DNA of 64,000 bases from Jiangella asiatica (GTDB lineage Bacteria > Actinomycetota > Actinomycetes > Jiangellales > Jiangellaceae), in NCBI RefSeq assembly GCF_004349065.1, contig NZ_SMKZ01000003.1, forward strand, positions 1 through 64,000, in the 5' to 3' direction. The translations under genes and the position numbers were made by a program. The notes beneath the pieces were generated by a model. That model did not search any database. It worked only from the letters and a program-made list of their open reading frames with translations, and was not told where the DNA came from. Below are positions 18,050 through 27,361 of the stretch, one piece after another. The stretch's first letter is position 1. The number at the start of each line of letters is the position of its first letter.

Positions 18050-19555
18050 ATGACCGACCCGAACCACGATCGGCCGACCGTGGGCCGACGAGAACTACTG
18101 CGTGCCGCCGGTGGTGTCGCCGCCAGCGGCGCGGCAGCCGCGCTCGGGGTGAGCGCACCGGCAAGCGCTGCCGCCGACCATGCTGATCGGCGTCGCCGTC
18201 GGCCGGACATCGTCGTGATCATCACCGACGACCAGCGCGCGGACGAGATGGCGGCCATGCCACGAACCCGGCGACTCCTCGGCAGGTCCGGCACGACGTT
18301 CGAGAACGCGGTTGTGACCACGCCGCACTGCGCGCCGTCGAGAAGCAGCCTGCACACCGGGCTTCTGGCACACAACCATGGCCGGATGGCCAACAACGAC
18401 CCCACCAGCGTCGACTTCAGCGAATCTCTCGCCGTGTGGCTGCAGCGGGCCGGCTACTACACCAGCCATACGGGCAAGGTCCTTCTCAACGAAGGCCCGG
18501 CGTTTCGGCTGCCGGGCTTCGAGGACTGGTTCGCCCAAGCGTCGCCCAACCACTACAACTATTTCGACTTCAACATCAACGACAACGGCGTCGTCAAGAG
18601 ATTCGAAGGGCCAGAGAACTACAACACCGACGTGATAGCCGCCCACGCCGTCGACGTCATCCACGCACAACGCGACTCCGATCAGCCGTTGTTCATGAGC
18701 ATCGCACCCATCACACCCCACGACACGCCAGTCGGGACGCAGAACGAACTGGCCGTGACCGTCGACCCGGAACCGGCGCCGAGGCACGTCGGCGCCTATG
18801 CCGACGCACCACTCCCGCTGCCGCCCAGCTTCAACGAGGCCGACAACTCCGACAAGCCCATGTCGGTGCGAAACCGCCCTCGACTCACCGAACAACAGGT
18901 CGAGGAGGTCACCGCGAACTACCGTGCGCGCCTGGCCGCGCTGCTCTCGCTCGACGAGGCCGTCGAATCGATCTGCGACGCGCTGCGTGAAACCGGCAGG
19001 CTGGACAACACCATCCTCGTGTTCACCTCCGACAACGGCTGGATGCTCGGCGAGCACCGCTACGGCGGGGGCAAAGGCGTCCCATACGAACCATCCATCC
19101 GCGTCCCGCTGCTGATGCGCGGGCCGGGTATCCCCGCAGGTCGCGTCCGCCCGCCCGTGACCAACGTGGACCTCACCGCGACCTTCGTCGAAGCGGCTGG
19201 AGCAGCAGCCCCGTATGCCCTGGACGGGATGCCACTCCTCCGGCCCGAACGTCTGCGCCGCAAGAACCTGGAGCGCGTCGTACCCCTGGAGATCGACTTC
19301 GACGGCAGGGGCGGTCCGTTCGACACTCCTAACCGCTACTACGGCGCAAGGACGGTCGACTGGAAGTACGTCTTCCACACCCATACCGGCGAGGAAGAGC
19401 TTTACCACCTGAGGACCGACCCGCACGAACTGTCCAACCTCGCCGAGGTCGCGGAACACGCAGCCGTCAAGGCTCGCCTGAAGGCAGAGGCCAAGGCCCT
19501 GTCCGTGGCCCGGGGACGGTCCTGCCAGCGCTGGGTGAAGCTGCCGAGCCCGTAG
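18050..19555 (+). CDS. Tat-exported type I sulfatase
   Basis: The product has 501 residues. A Tat-like signal (GRRELLRAAGGVAASGAAAALGVSAPASA, about residues 12-40) is followed by DIVVIITDDQ (metal Asp 60/61) and the maturation motif CAPSR (Cys 94). FTSDNGWMLGEHR carries further active-site residues. It belongs to the N-sulfoglucosamine/GlcNAc-6-sulfatase-like branch, though the true substrate could be any sulfated sugar. It lies 31 bases after the glycosidase, so both are likely exported together to desulfate and trim the same polymer. Confidence 0.9.
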   Translation: MTDPNHDRPTVGRRELLRAAGGVAASGAAAALGVSAPASAAADHADRRRRRPDIVVIITDDQRADEMAAMPRTRRLLGRSGTTFENAVVTTPHCAPSRSSLHTGLLAHNHGRMANNDPTSVDFSESLAVWLQRAGYYTSHTGKVLLNEGPAFRLPGFEDWFAQASPNHYNYFDFNINDNGVVKRFEGPENYNTDVIAAHAVDVIHAQRDSDQPLFMSIAPITPHDTPVGTQNELAVTVDPEPAPRHVGAYADAPLPLPPSFNEADNSDKPMSVRNRPRLTEQQVEEVTANYRARLAALLSLDEAVESICDALRETGRLDNTILVFTSDNGWMLGEHRYGGGKGVPYEPSIRVPLLMRGPGIPAGRVRPPVTNVDLTATFVEAAGAAAPYALDGMPLLRPERLRRKNLERVVPLEIDFDGRGGPFDTPNRYYGARTVDWKYVFHTHTGEEELYHLRTDPHELSNLAEVAEHAAVKARLKAEAKALSVARGRSCQRWVKLPSP

Positions 19556-20156
19556 CGACAGTGAAGAACCGACTTCCGCCTGCGGCCGGCCAATGATCGG
19601 CAGCCAGACGCGCGTCGAGCCGCGGGCCCGGCTCGGCGGGTGTCGCAGGAAGATACTGCAGCCACCAAGCGTCCGGCGTTCGACCGTGAGCGGCTGCGCC
19701 TGACCAGCTACGCGTGCTGTTTGGCGAATACGTGTCCAAGTCCGCGTGCTCGCTGCAGTCGACATCGCCAGTCAGAGTGTCCTGAACGTCGGCGGTCACC
19801 ACATGACTGGCCTTGATTAGGTCCGCGACGCGCCCGCGGCGAACTGAGGCGAGCAGCGGGTGCAATTCACGACTGAGGACGTCGACCGTGTCGCTCCTCC
19901 ACGCCGCTGCGGCCGCGTTGTACTCGAACGGAACCGCCCAGGGCTCGAGCTCCGCGTCGGCCACGATCAACCCGTCGATGTGGGCGAAGCTGAAGAACCC
20001 GAGTACTGCATGCATGGAGGTGTTGACCGAGGAGGCCATCAGCCCGCAGCCGCCGAGGTGGCGGATGTAGAGCTCGATATGAGCGCCCTCGATGCCTACC
20101 AGGCTCCGAGCAGGTGGAGGCTCGAGCCGCGGTGGCGATGAAGGAAGGTCTGTCAT
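19467..20156 (-). CDS. Hypothetical protein, possibly decayed
   Basis: A leftward frame of 229 codons from ATG 20156 overlaps the end of the sulfatase by 89 bases. Its first half (LEPPPARSLVGIEGAHIELY, HLGGCGLMASSVNTSMHAV, FFSFAHIDGLIVADAELEPW) looks protein-like. The last third is Ala/Pro-rich and probably not coding. I recognise no family. It occupies an otherwise empty 727-base gap before the dehydratase gene and may be a remnant. Confidence 0.25.
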   Translation of the reverse strand: MTDLPSSPPRLEPPPARSLVGIEGAHIELYIRHLGGCGLMASSVNTSMHAVLGFFSFAHIDGLIVADAELEPWAVPFEYNAAAAAWRSDTVDVLSRELHPLLASVRRGRVADLIKASHVVTADVQDTLTGDVDCSEHADLDTYSPNSTRSWSGAAAHGRTPDAWWLQYLPATPAEPGPRLDARLAADHWPAAGGSRFFTVATGSAASPSAGRTVPGPRTGPWPLPSGEP

Positions 20157-20282
20157 CACCTGCGCCGTCGTCGCTCGTATCAGCTGCACCGTAGCCGTCT
20201 CCCATGTAGGAAGTCAGTTTCGCATTCGTGTAGGGTTTGTCCGCCAAGCGTCTGTTCGGAGCGAAGACCCCAGGGAGGGGCG

Positions 20283-21452
20283 ATGTCCACGCCGACGATC
20301 GTCGGATGCGAACTGGAGATCCTCAGCGCCCGGTATCGGCCGGACGAGGTGTGGAGTTGGCCAGGAGGGGTCTATCACGGCTGGACGTCGGCGTTCGTGC
20401 GCTTGGTGGGATCTGACGGGTCGCACGGATATGGTGAGATCGGCGACGGTCTCAACGTGCCGCTGCTGCTTCGGCCGATGGTGGACCGTGCTGCGGGGCT
20501 GGTCCGAGGACTGCCGGCCGAGCCCCGGACGGTGCTCGACCGGCTCACCCGAAGCGCACCGGGGTGGGGCCACGGTGGGCTGTTCCAGAGCGTCATCGGC
20601 GGCGTTGAGATGGCGACATTCGATCTCCTGGGCCATGCCCTCGGGGTGCCGGTGCGCACCCTCCTGGGTGGAGCGGTGCGTAGCGATCTTCCGGTCTACG
20701 CGAGCGGCGGCCTGTCCGCCGATCCGGATGAGCTTCGGCACGAGGTGCGCAGGCACGTCGCGGACGGCTTCCGTGCGGTGAAGATCCGAATCGGCCACGG
20801 CGTGGACCTGGATCGCAAGCGGGTCGAGGCCGTGCGCGAGGAACTCGGCCCCGACGGTGCGCTGATGCTCGACCTGGGGGCGAGCTACCTGGCCGACCCA
20901 CCGGACGTGCGCGAAGTCGTCGACCTCATGCGATCGATGGAACCGATGCGGCCGTACTGGCTGGAAGACCCGCTGCCCCGCGACGACGTCGCGGGCCACG
21001 CCATCCTCCGCTCGGAGCTCGACACCCGGCTGGCCACCGGCGAGAACGAACGGACTCCCGACCACATCAGACGACTCATCGACGCCCAGGCGGTCGACGT
21101 CATCCAGACAGACGCGGTCTACGTCGGCGGTATTCTGCGTCAGCTCGAGCTCGCGTCGCTCGCCGAGTCGGCCGGTGTTCGCCTGGCTCCGCACACGTGG
21201 TGCAGCGGCCCGGGGCTCATGGCCAACGCGACGGTGGTCGCCTGCGCGCCCGCTGGACTCTACGTCGAGGTCCCGCGGGTTCCCAACCCGTTGCGGGAGC
21301 GCACGATGGTCCAGCCCTTCGTCGTCGACGACGGTGTCGTACGCCTAGGCGACGCGCCGGGGCTGGGTGTGCACTTCGATGAAACAGTGCTGAGCTGGTC
21401 CTTCGATCCGGAAGCGGGCCCACGGCTACACAACGCCCGGGCGACGGACTGA
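20283..21452 (+). CDS. Enolase-superfamily acid-sugar dehydratase
   Basis: The 389-residue protein belongs to the mandelate racemase/muconate lactonising branch. It has the catalytic KIR pair (Lys 167, Arg 169), metal ligands Asp 197 (LMLDLGA), Glu 228 (YWLEDPL) and Glu 254 (ATGENE), and the catalytic His 304 in APHTW. Such enzymes remove water from aldonates such as L-fuconate or L-rhamnonate to give 2-keto-3-deoxy acids. GGGAGGGG precedes the ATG. It converges on the lactonase operon, whose product it would use, so the pathway is split over two strands. The substrate is inferred. Confidence 0.82.
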   Translation: MSTPTIVGCELEILSARYRPDEVWSWPGGVYHGWTSAFVRLVGSDGSHGYGEIGDGLNVPLLLRPMVDRAAGLVRGLPAEPRTVLDRLTRSAPGWGHGGLFQSVIGGVEMATFDLLGHALGVPVRTLLGGAVRSDLPVYASGGLSADPDELRHEVRRHVADGFRAVKIRIGHGVDLDRKRVEAVREELGPDGALMLDLGASYLADPPDVREVVDLMRSMEPMRPYWLEDPLPRDDVAGHAILRSELDTRLATGENERTPDHIRRLIDAQAVDVIQTDAVYVGGILRQLELASLAESAGVRLAPHTWCSGPGLMANATVVACAPAGLYVEVPRVPNPLRERTMVQPFVVDDGVVRLGDAPGLGVHFDETVLSWSFDPEAGPRLHNARATD

Positions 21453-22325
21453 GCTGGGGAGCCGGTAGACCCGCTGCGCGGTGCCGGCGAAGAACTCCTG
21501 CTGTTCCGCGACCGGAAGGTGCGCCGTGGCGGTGCGTGCTGCGGCCACCAGCTGGCCGAATGTCACGACGGGGCGATCCACCGGGAAGTTGCTGGCGAAC
21601 ATCGCGCGTCGTGGTCCCAGGACGTCGAGGACTGTGCGGGTGACGCTCGCGGCGAGCGTGTGGTCCCAAGCAGGCAGGAGGCTGCCCAAGCCCGACACGG
21701 CCACCGTGACATTCGGGCATGCGGCCAGTCGCTCCAGCCCGGTCACCCAGCGTCGTCTGTCGCTCAGCGCGCCCGGCCCCCGCAGCCCGGCATGACACAG
21801 CACCACGCGAAGATCCCGAAGTCCGGACAGCACTTCGGCCAGCCGGGGCAGCTCTTCGGTGTCGAGCTGGGCCACGAAGACCAGGCCGCGGTCGGCGACG
21901 CTTCGCAGTCCGGCAACCCAGCGGTCGTCGCCGAGGGCGTCACGGAGCGGCCCGCCGCTGAGTGGATCGACGTCGAGCATCTGCCGGATGCCGCGGACCT
22001 CGGCGTGACGCAGATGCCCGTCCAGGGTGTCCTGGAGCAAGGGGGAGCGCAGGTCTGCGTAGCCGACGATGACGGTGGGAATCGCGGTGGCGCGACGCTG
22101 CTCGGCCAGCCACCTCGTCTCGGCCACGGGATCGTCGGGATCGTGTGCGGCTTCGACGTGGACGGTCGCCACGACGTCGTATCCCCGCACGTCGTGGCGG
22201 TAGTGGGCAGGCAGGTAGCTGCCCGCGCCGTCGCGAGCCGGGCCCGGCCTGGTGGGGCCGTGCCGGAGCGGGTAGTAGCCGCGCGCCAGGTCCCACAGGT
22301 GGTGGTGGGCGTCAACAATCGGCAC
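21426..22325 (-). CDS. COG3618-type amidohydrolase, likely aldonolactonase
   Basis: The 299-residue TIM-barrel hydrolase opens with VPIVDAHHHLWD (metal His 7 and 9) followed by RGYYPL, the signature of the L-fuconolactonase/L-rhamnonolactonase group. MFASNFPVDRP near the end carries the late Asp region. The GTG at 22325 overlaps the upstream oxidoreductase stop by 14 bases. It would open the lactone produced by the aldose dehydrogenase in this operon and hand the acid to the dehydratase at 20283. It is the last gene of the nine-gene operon and overlaps the dehydratase stop tail-to-tail. Confidence 0.82.
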   Translation of the reverse strand: MPIVDAHHHLWDLARGYYPLRHGPTRPGPARDGAGSYLPAHYRHDVRGYDVVATVHVEAAHDPDDPVAETRWLAEQRRATAIPTVIVGYADLRSPLLQDTLDGHLRHAEVRGIRQMLDVDPLSGGPLRDALGDDRWVAGLRSVADRGLVFVAQLDTEELPRLAEVLSGLRDLRVVLCHAGLRGPGALSDRRRWVTGLERLAACPNVTVAVSGLGSLLPAWDHTLAASVTRTVLDVLGPRRAMFASNFPVDRPVVTFGQLVAAARTATAHLPVAEQQEFFAGTAQRVYRLPSSVRRPGVV

Positions 22326-23391
22326 GGTCGTCCGGCTCCGCGGCCGCGCCCGGGCCGGGCACGTCGACCGGCCGGCCGGTCCGCGCGGCCTCGGCGGCGG
22401 CCCAGGCGACGGCCGTCGTCCATGCGCCCAGCGTTCCGTCGGCCACCACCTCGGCGCGGCCCAGCGCCGCGTCGACGAGGCAGCGGACCGGCGCCCCGAC
22501 CGGGTTGCGCTCCTTCTCCGGCCACGTCGCGTCGGCATCGCCGTCGCGGGCGGACACCACTTGCAGCCGGCCGGCCACGGTGTCGAGCAGCGCGTGCCCG
22601 TCCAGCCCCACGACGCGGTATTCCTCGATGCGCCGGTCGTGCGCGCCGACGGCGCCGGAACTGGCGGCCGTGCCGACCGCTCCGGAGGTGAACGTCATGG
22701 TCAGGGCGTTGGAGAGGTCGACGGCGAGCCCGGCGGCGTCCATGGCCGCGTGGACCTGGCGGGGGACCAGGCCGGTCACCCACAGCAGCAGCGAGACGGC
22801 GTGGACCGACTGCGCCCACAGCTGCCCGCCGCCGCGCGCCGGCGCCGCATAGGTGTCGGGCAGCGACGAGACGGCGGCCGACTCCTCGACTTGCTGCCAG
22901 CCGACCTGGCCTCGGTAGAGCCGGTGCACCGCGGTGGCGAAGGTCGCGTGCAGCAGGGTGACGTCACCCACTGCGCCGTCACGGACGAGGTCGCGCAGCC
23001 GTCGCGCCGGGCCGCCGTGCACGTAGGTGAAACCGGTGTGCAGGCGCGCGCCGGTCTCGGCCGCGATCCGCACCAGGCGCCACGCCTGACCGGGATCGAG
23101 GGTCATGGGCTTCTCGACCAGGACGTCGACGCCAGCGGCCAAGCAGGGCTCCGCGGCGGCCGCGTGCTCGTCGTGTGGCGTGGCGACGACCACGGCGTCG
23201 ACACCGGCCGCCAGGACGCCGTCGACATCGGGGACGACGACGGCACCGCACTGCGCGGCGGCGGCGGCACGGTCGCCGTCCGGGTCGCACACCGCGGCCA
23301 CCTCGGCGTCGGGGTGCCCGGCGAGCTCCGGCAGATGCGTTTGCCGCGCCCACCAGCCGGCGCCGACCAGTCCGACCCGCAGCCGCGTCAT
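22312..23391 (-). CDS. Gfo/Idh/MocA-family oxidoreductase
   Basis: The 359-residue NAD(P)-dependent oxidoreductase has a Rossmann start RVGLVGAGWWARQTH, a binding fold ending with VATPHDEHAAAAEPCLAAG then VEKPMTLD (the EKP motif), and a C-terminal beta-sheet substrate domain. These enzymes oxidise or epimerise sugars and inositols. Its start forms an ATGA overlap with the aldolase gene. It could supply an alternative oxidation or an epimerisation step for the imported sugar. Confidence 0.85.
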   Translation of the reverse strand: MTRLRVGLVGAGWWARQTHLPELAGHPDAEVAAVCDPDGDRAAAAAQCGAVVVPDVDGVLAAGVDAVVVATPHDEHAAAAEPCLAAGVDVLVEKPMTLDPGQAWRLVRIAAETGARLHTGFTYVHGGPARRLRDLVRDGAVGDVTLLHATFATAVHRLYRGQVGWQQVEESAAVSSLPDTYAAPARGGGQLWAQSVHAVSLLLWVTGLVPRQVHAAMDAAGLAVDLSNALTMTFTSGAVGTAASSGAVGAHDRRIEEYRVVGLDGHALLDTVAGRLQVVSARDGDADATWPEKERNPVGAPVRCLVDAALGRAEVVADGTLGAWTTAVAWAAAEAARTGRPVDVPGPGAAAEPDDRADC

Positions 23392-24335
23392 CGCCGTGCG
23401 CCCTCCGCGCGGGTGGCTGCGCATCGCCGCCGGAGCATCTGCAGGTCCAGCGCCGCCGCCAGGTCGTCATGCTGCGCGGGCACGTCCTCCACGCCTGCGC
23501 CGTACGGCATCCGGATCCGGGCCGAGGTGAGGATGCCGTCGCCGACCAGCACGTGCTTCTGCTGCACCAGGAAGGCGTCCATCGACGTGCTGGCGGCGAC
23601 GATGAACGGGAGCAGCCCCGCGTGGACCCGGCGCGCCTCGTCCACTCTGCCCTGGGCAACGAGCACCGCGATGGCCGCGAAGACGTCGACGAACGCCGGG
23701 CCCGGCATCGTCGCCGTGGCGCCGGCGACCAGTTCGTCGACGACGTGCGTGCCGCCGAGCCCGCCGAGCACGAGGGCGTCCGGGCCGGTCTCCCGGCGCA
23801 ACCGCGCGATCTTGCCCACCGGGTCCGGCGGCTCGACCTTCACCCCGGCCAGCCCGGACGTGCCGGCGAGGAGCTCGGCCAGCGCGGGAACGGGCAGGTC
23901 GACGCCCGTGTGCTGCGGCGCGTCCTGCAACAGGACGGGAACGCCGGCGTCGGCGATCGCGGTGATGGCGGAGCCGAGCTCGTCCAGCGGCACGCGTCCC
24001 CATCCGGTCGGCCGGACCAGGACCAGCTCCGCGCCGCTCGCGGCGGCGCGCTCCGCGGCCGCGACCGCCGCGGGCACGCTGGTGAGCTCCACGTTGCCGA
24101 TGACGCGCAGCGAGCCGGAGACCACCCGGGTGACCGCCGAGATCTCGTCGGGCGTCAGCCGATCCGCCTCGCTGCCGTAGCCGACCGCGGCCCAGCCGCA
24201 GCCCTGCCCGCTCAGCAGGTCGGTCTGGCGTTCCAGCGCCGCCGCGTCGACGGCGCCGGCATCGGTGTACGGGGTGACGACGACGGGCACGACCGCCCCG
24301 AGGTCGGCCGCCGTGACGCTCCGCCGGCCGCTCAC
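23388..24335 (-). CDS. DapA-family aldolase, likely 2-keto-3-deoxy acid aldolase
   Basis: This 315-residue (beta/alpha)8 enzyme belongs to the dihydrodipicolinate synthase / N-acetylneuraminate lyase superfamily. The Schiff-base Lys is present (Lys 166 in LAGVKVEPP). The usual YNxP Tyr region reads LLQDAP (Gln 137) and the GTTGE loop reads GYGSE, so it is not a lysine-biosynthesis enzyme. Cleavage of a 2-keto-3-deoxy sugar acid to pyruvate and lactaldehyde or a similar aldehyde would complete the pathway. GTG 24335 overlaps the zinc dehydrogenase stop (GTGA). Confidence 0.78.
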   Translation of the reverse strand: MSGRRSVTAADLGAVVPVVVTPYTDAGAVDAAALERQTDLLSGQGCGWAAVGYGSEADRLTPDEISAVTRVVSGSLRVIGNVELTSVPAAVAAAERAAASGAELVLVRPTGWGRVPLDELGSAITAIADAGVPVLLQDAPQHTGVDLPVPALAELLAGTSGLAGVKVEPPDPVGKIARLRRETGPDALVLGGLGGTHVVDELVAGATATMPGPAFVDVFAAIAVLVAQGRVDEARRVHAGLLPFIVAASTSMDAFLVQQKHVLVGDGILTSARIRMPYGAGVEDVPAQHDDLAAALDLQMLRRRCAATRAEGARR

Positions 24336-25381
24336 GCCGCCCCGATGGTGAGGCCGTTGGGATAGACCAGGACCTTGCTCGCCGCCGCGGTGCCGCGGGC
24401 GAGCGCTTCGAAGGCGTCCGGCGCGCCGGCCAGGTCGACACGGCCTTCGATGAGCCGGTCGAGCGGTTGCGGCGCGGTGGCGATCCACTCCGCGGTCTCG
24501 CGGAACTCCGCCGAGGTGTAGCAAAAGCTGCCGATCAGGGTGCGCTCCTCGGTCGAGATCCTGTAGGCGGACAAGGGGATGTGCGGCTGGGCCATGCCGA
24601 CGAGCACCACCCGGGCGCCGACGTCGGCGATCTCGAGCGCCGCGGTGATCGTGGGTTCGGAACCGACGGCGTCGATGACCAAGGTGGGGCGGCGGCCCAG
24701 CCGGCTCACCGCCTGCCGCTTCAGCTCGCCCGCGCTCGGGTCGATGGTGACGGTGCCGAGCTCGTCGAGCAGTTGCCGGCGTGCGTCGTTCGTCTCGCTC
24801 ACCGCGACGGCCGAGGCTCCGAGCCGCCAGGCCGCGAGCACGCACGCCTGGCCGATCGGCCCGCCGCCGACGACCAGGACCGCGTCGTCGGGTCCGCAGC
24901 TGCCTCGTCGAGCCGCGTGGTAGCCGACGGCCAGTGGTTCCACCAGCGCGCCCAGCTCCCACGCGGCGCCTTCCGGAAGCGGGACGAGGTTGCGCGTGGG
25001 TGCGATCATGCGCTCGGCGAAGGCCGCCGGGATGTCCGGGGCGACCCCGATGACCGTTCGCTGCGGGCAGGCCTGCTCCGCGTCGCGCGTGCAGGCGGCG
25101 CACGCGCCACAGCCGACGACGGGGTTGAGGGTGACCACGGTACCCGCGGGCAGGCTGCTGTAGGCGGCGGCATCGCCGTGCTCGAGCACTCGGCCCACTG
25201 TCTCGTGGCCCATCACCTGGCCGGGCCGGCGGCGTCCGTTCTCGCCGGTGTATCCGTGGATGTCGGACCCGCAGATCCCGGTGGCCAGCACTTCGACCAG
25301 TGTCTCCGCGGGGCCGGGCGCGACGTCACCGAACTCGGCCACGACCATCCGCCACCATTGTTCGAGTACGAGAACCTGCAC
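24332..25381 (-). CDS. Zinc-dependent medium-chain dehydrogenase
   Basis: The gene encodes a 349-residue MDR enzyme. Catalytic zinc ligands appear at Cys 37 (GICGSD) and His 59-Glu 60 (GHE); structural zinc cysteines are 91, 94, 97 and 105. A VVGGGPIGQ dinucleotide fold is central. It resembles threonine/sorbitol dehydrogenases. In this operon it may oxidise a 2-keto-3-deoxy acid at C4 or handle the aldehyde/diol product. Which one is not decidable from sequence. It lies 37 bases after the aldo/keto reductase, the only real gap in the operon. Confidence 0.85.
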   Translation of the reverse strand: MQVLVLEQWWRMVVAEFGDVAPGPAETLVEVLATGICGSDIHGYTGENGRRRPGQVMGHETVGRVLEHGDAAAYSSLPAGTVVTLNPVVGCGACAACTRDAEQACPQRTVIGVAPDIPAAFAERMIAPTRNLVPLPEGAAWELGALVEPLAVGYHAARRGSCGPDDAVLVVGGGPIGQACVLAAWRLGASAVAVSETNDARRQLLDELGTVTIDPSAGELKRQAVSRLGRRPTLVIDAVGSEPTITAALEIADVGARVVLVGMAQPHIPLSAYRISTEERTLIGSFCYTSAEFRETAEWIATAPQPLDRLIEGRVDLAGAPDAFEALARGTAAASKVLVYPNGLTIGAA

Positions 25382-25418
25382 GACGCTCCTAACTCTTCAT
25401 GTACACCGGTGCGGACGG

Positions 25419-26387
25419 TCATGCCGTGCCGTTCTCGAGCCACCGCAGCTCGTCGTCCGAGAGCGATAGGGTCACCGCCGCCGCGTTGGCCCGGAACTCT
25501 GCGATGTCGAGGCTGCCGACGAGGGCGGCGACCGGCAGCGGCTGCGCGAGCACCCAGGCGAGCGCGACCTGGGCGGCGCTCACCCCGTGTCGTGCACCGA
25601 GCTCGCGGGCGCGGTCGAGGCGGGCGAAGTTCCGCTCATGGCCATAGGCGCGAGCACAGACCTGGTCGAAGTACTCGGTGAGCTCGTGCCGGTTGCGCCG
25701 GCTGATCCGGCCGGAGAAGAACCCACCGGCGAGGCTGGACCAGCTGAGCACCGGCAGACCGGTCCGCCGGTACCACGCGCGGTCGGCTGCGTGCTCCGGC
25801 CCGGCGATGCTGAGGTTGCCGGGCCACGGACGCTCCTGCCAGGTGGCGAGGCTGAGATGTACGCTGCTCGCCACGAGCGGCGGCAGGCCGACGGCCTTGG
25901 CGTAGGCCAGGGCCGCCGCGATGCGGTCGTGGTGCCAGTTGGAGACTCCGTATGCGGCGATGAGGCCGTCTGCCTGGTGGCCGGCGAGCGCGTCGACGAT
26001 GGGGTCCACCGGGATGGCGGGATCGTCGACGTGGAGCAGGTAGAGGTCGATGTGGTCGATGCCCATCCGCTCGAGTGACTCGTGCAGATCCGACGCGATG
26101 TGCTCGGGAGTGACTCGGGGACCGTCCGGCCCGGGCTCGCCGCCCTTGCCGATGATCACGACCTCGTCGCGGACGCCCCGCCGGCGCACCCACCGGCCGA
26201 AGACTCGTTCGTTGAGCCCGGCGCCGTAGACGTGAGCGGTGTCGAACGTCGTGCAGCCGAGGTCCAGGACGCCGTCGAGCAGCGCGTGCGCGGCCGGCTC
26301 GGCGAGGGTGTCGATCGCCATGGTGCCCTGGACCAGGCGGGAGACCGAGAGCCTCGTGCCCGGCAGCTGGATCCGCTCGAGCTTCAT
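25419..26387 (-). CDS. Aldo/keto reductase (YdhF/Tas-like)
   Basis: The 322-residue TIM-barrel NADPH oxidoreductase contains catalytic Asp 49 and Tyr 54 (FDTAHVYG), Lys in IIGKGG and His in YLLHVDDP. It is close to the YdhF group. It could reduce an aldehyde such as lactaldehyde or act on a sugar. ATG 26387 overlaps the stop of the preceding reductase (ATGA). It is one of two adjacent but clearly divergent aldo/keto reductases. Confidence 0.85.
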   Translation of the reverse strand: MKLERIQLPGTRLSVSRLVQGTMAIDTLAEPAAHALLDGVLDLGCTTFDTAHVYGAGLNERVFGRWVRRRGVRDEVVIIGKGGEPGPDGPRVTPEHIASDLHESLERMGIDHIDLYLLHVDDPAIPVDPIVDALAGHQADGLIAAYGVSNWHHDRIAAALAYAKAVGLPPLVASSVHLSLATWQERPWPGNLSIAGPEHAADRAWYRRTGLPVLSWSSLAGGFFSGRISRRNRHELTEYFDQVCARAYGHERNFARLDRARELGARHGVSAAQVALAWVLAQPLPVAALVGSLDIAEFRANAAAVTLSLSDDELRWLENGTA

Positions 26388-27361
26388 TCTGCCCGGCCTC
26401 CTGCCGGTACCGGTGCGGCCTCGTCGAGGAAACCGGCCGAGCGCAGCTCCAGCCAGGCATCGTCGGGGACGTCGGTGGTGAAGGCGGCGACGGCGTCGGC
26501 GACCTCGGCCGTGCTCGCGGCGCCGACCAGGACGCTGCGGACGGCCGGGTGCGCGGCGGCGAACTGCAACGCCAGGGCTCGCAGCGTGACGCCGTGCCGC
26601 TCGGCGAGGGCGGCGGCCGCCCGCGCTCGCTCGACGATCCACGCCGAAGCCGGCCGGTTGTCGTAGGTGACCGCCGATTTCCGCGGGTCCGCCAGCACGC
26701 CGCTGTTGAAGACACCGCCGAGGACGACGGCGACCCCGCGCTGCTCGCAGGCGGGCAAAACGTCGTGCAGGCCACCCTGGTCCAGTAGCGTGTAGCGGCC
26801 GGCCAGCAGGACGGCGTCCAGGTCGAACCGGTCGACCAGGCGAGCCGGCATGGCGCCGCCGTTCATGCCCACGCCGATGGCGCGTACCAGGCCCGCCGCC
26901 CGCATCCGGACCAGTTCCGGTAGCGCCTGCTCTGTCGCCTCGACCTCGTGATCGTCGGGATCGTGCAGGTAGAGCAGTTCGATGTGGTCGCGATCGAGGC
27001 GGCGAAGGCTCTCCTCCAGGCTGCGCCGCATGCCGGTCGCCGTCATGTCCCAGACCAGCCGTGGCGCGCCCGCCCAGCCTGCGTCGCCGGACTTCGGCGC
27101 CTGGCCGGACGGGGCGACGAGACGGCCGGCCTTGGTGGACACGACCACGCCGTCGCGGCCGGCGACCGCGGCGCCGACGCTCGTCTCGGACCGGCCCGCA
27201 CCGTACATCGGTGCCGTGTCGACGTACGTCATGCCGGCGTCGACGGCGGCGGCGACGACGCCCTGCGCGGTGGTCGACGACAGCGAACCGAGCGGCGCGG
27301 CACCGAGTGCCAGCCGGCTCAGGCTCAGGCCCGACGGTTCGAGGACCGATCGGCCGATCAC
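26384..27361 (-). CDS. Aldo/keto reductase of the D-threo-aldose 1-dehydrogenase / L-fucose dehydrogenase type
   Basis: The 325-residue enzyme contains Asp 48, Tyr 53 (VDTAPMYG), Lys 77 (VVSTKAGRL) and His 133 (LLYLHDPDD), the complete AKR tetrad. The segments PRLVWDMTATGMRRSLEESL and VVLGGVFNSGVLADP are typical of L-fucose (D-threo-aldose) 1-dehydrogenases, which oxidise L-fucose or similar sugars to the lactone. The GTG start forms GTGA with the permease stop. It is the best indicator that the pathway starts with an aldose-to-lactone oxidation. Confidence 0.82.
   Translation of the reverse strand: MIGRSVLEPSGLSLSRLALGAAPLGSLSSTTAQGVVAAAVDAGMTYVDTAPMYGAGRSETSVGAAVAGRDGVVVSTKAGRLVAPSGQAPKSGDAGWAGAPRLVWDMTATGMRRSLEESLRRLDRDHIELLYLHDPDDHEVEATEQALPELVRMRAAGLVRAIGVGMNGGAMPARLVDRFDLDAVLLAGRYTLLDQGGLHDVLPACEQRGVAVVLGGVFNSGVLADPRKSAVTYDNRPASAWIVERARAAAALAERHGVTLRALALQFAAAHPAVRSVLVGAASTAEVADAVAAFTTDVPDDAWLELRSAGFLDEAAPVPAGGRAE

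Noticed and set aside
18095-19765. Leftward frame of 556 codons
   Set aside because: Antisense of the second sulfatase, which has full catalytic motifs on the plus strand.
22561-24180. Rightward frame of 539 codons
   Set aside because: Shadow across two well-supported leftward genes (oxidoreductase and aldolase).
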